Positions 63,853-64,000 of a DNA stretch of 64,000 nucleotides are shown piece after piece. The position numbers and the translations under genes were made by a program. Numbering within the stretch: the first letter of the stretch is position 1; the number at the start of each line of letters is the position of its first letter. This stretch comes from Manduca sexta. Taxonomy: Eukaryota; Arthropoda; Insecta; Lepidoptera; Sphingidae. Location of the stretch: contig NC_051134.1 of assembly GCF_014839805.1 (NCBI RefSeq), forward strand, positions 5,921,170 to 5,985,169, given 5' to 3'. The notes below the pieces were generated by a model. The model ran no database searches, had not been told where the DNA came from, and was given only the letters and a program-made list of their open reading frames with translations.

Positions 63853-64000
63853 TTCTACAGACTCAAAATATTATATAAATTCAGACAGTATCTTAGTATT
63901 GATATAAGAAGGAGGCTTGTAGATAGTTTAATTCTATCACGTTTGAATTACTGTGATACAGTGTACGGGCCTTGCTTGTTATCGCGGACCGTTAAACTAA
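63853..64000 (+). pseudogene. LINE RT C-terminal part, cut by window end
   Basis: In the third frame the product continues without stops to the window end with RLVDSLILSRLNYCDTVYG, the conserved segment just after the RT thumb in Jockey/CR1-type elements. It confirms that the frameshift near 63850 is a mutation and not the natural ORF end. Confidence 0.78.

Larger units (their letters stand above)
61735..64000 (+). mobile_element. Jockey/CR1-type LINE, 5'-truncated, running off the window
   Basis: Endonuclease and reverse-transcriptase segments follow in the order of an ORF2 but in four different frames, so at least three indels broke it. The endonuclease N-terminus and ORF1 are absent. Base composition is near that of the surroundings, unlike the R1-type element. 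The 3' end lies beyond 64000. Confidence 0.83.

Noticed and set aside
1..64000. Bacterial features (operons, Shine-Dalgarno sites, rho-independent terminators, prophage)
   Set aside because: Composition, SINE/LINE content and absence of dense coding show eukaryotic nuclear DNA.

Overview
The window looks like nuclear DNA from an insect, most probably a moth or butterfly (Lepidoptera). It is AT-rich and dense with repeats. Almost everything recognisable belongs to repeat types that are common in lepidopteran genomes: tRNA-derived SINEs, small Helitron-like elements ending in CTAG before a T, fold-back elements built around a GGGGCGGACTGAGGTGTT arm, and several kinds of MITE. An R1-clade LINE and Jockey/CR1-type LINEs are also present. 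There is one assembly gap of exactly 500 N (33434-33933). I found no host protein-coding gene or exon that I can defend. The only convincing protein signals are broken reverse transcriptases and endonucleases of LINEs. The window therefore reads as intergenic or very long intron DNA. The order Lepidoptera is inferred from repeat recognition, not from a host gene.

Layout. 1-16 kb: SINE-A copies at both ends of 0-2.6 kb, the C-terminal remnant of a LINE (2925-3350, minus), a hAT-like MITE with 8-bp target duplications (10308-10698), fold-back elements (8.2 and 12.2 kb), and a truncated R1-type 3' end inserted inside a SINE-B (13.0-13.4 kb). 15.8-19.6 kb: little repeat, but three compact clusters of textbook transcription-factor sites (DR1 and C/EBP at 15.8 kb, paired Egr sites at 18.36/18.47 kb, paired CREs at 19.53 kb). 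19.8-33 kb: SINEs, two copies of one Helitron-like family (one carrying a pure (TA)40 tract), fold-back, hAT-like and Harbinger-like MITEs. 33.9-57 kb: the densest repeat zone. It includes a Helitron-like element whose 123-bp internal module is amplified to seven tandem copies (38595-39853). A mariner-like MITE with nested perfect hairpins (39867-40339) starts 13 bp after it. 57-64 kb: a long, nearly open minus-strand frame of unknown nature (57302-57916), a 5'-truncated R1-clade LINE with a perfect 16-bp target duplication (58047-60128), and a frameshifted Jockey/CR1-type LINE running off the end (from about 61735).

The most interesting material is how these elements have changed after insertion. 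One Helitron family seeds both a minisatellite and a (GTTT) microsatellite, and another seeds a TA microsatellite. A composite Helitron seems to have moved as a unit. Perfect inverted repeats with 2-4 nt loops recur, as expected from template switching during replication. The transcription-factor site clusters are the best candidates for host function. All family boundaries were judged by eye by comparing copies within the window.
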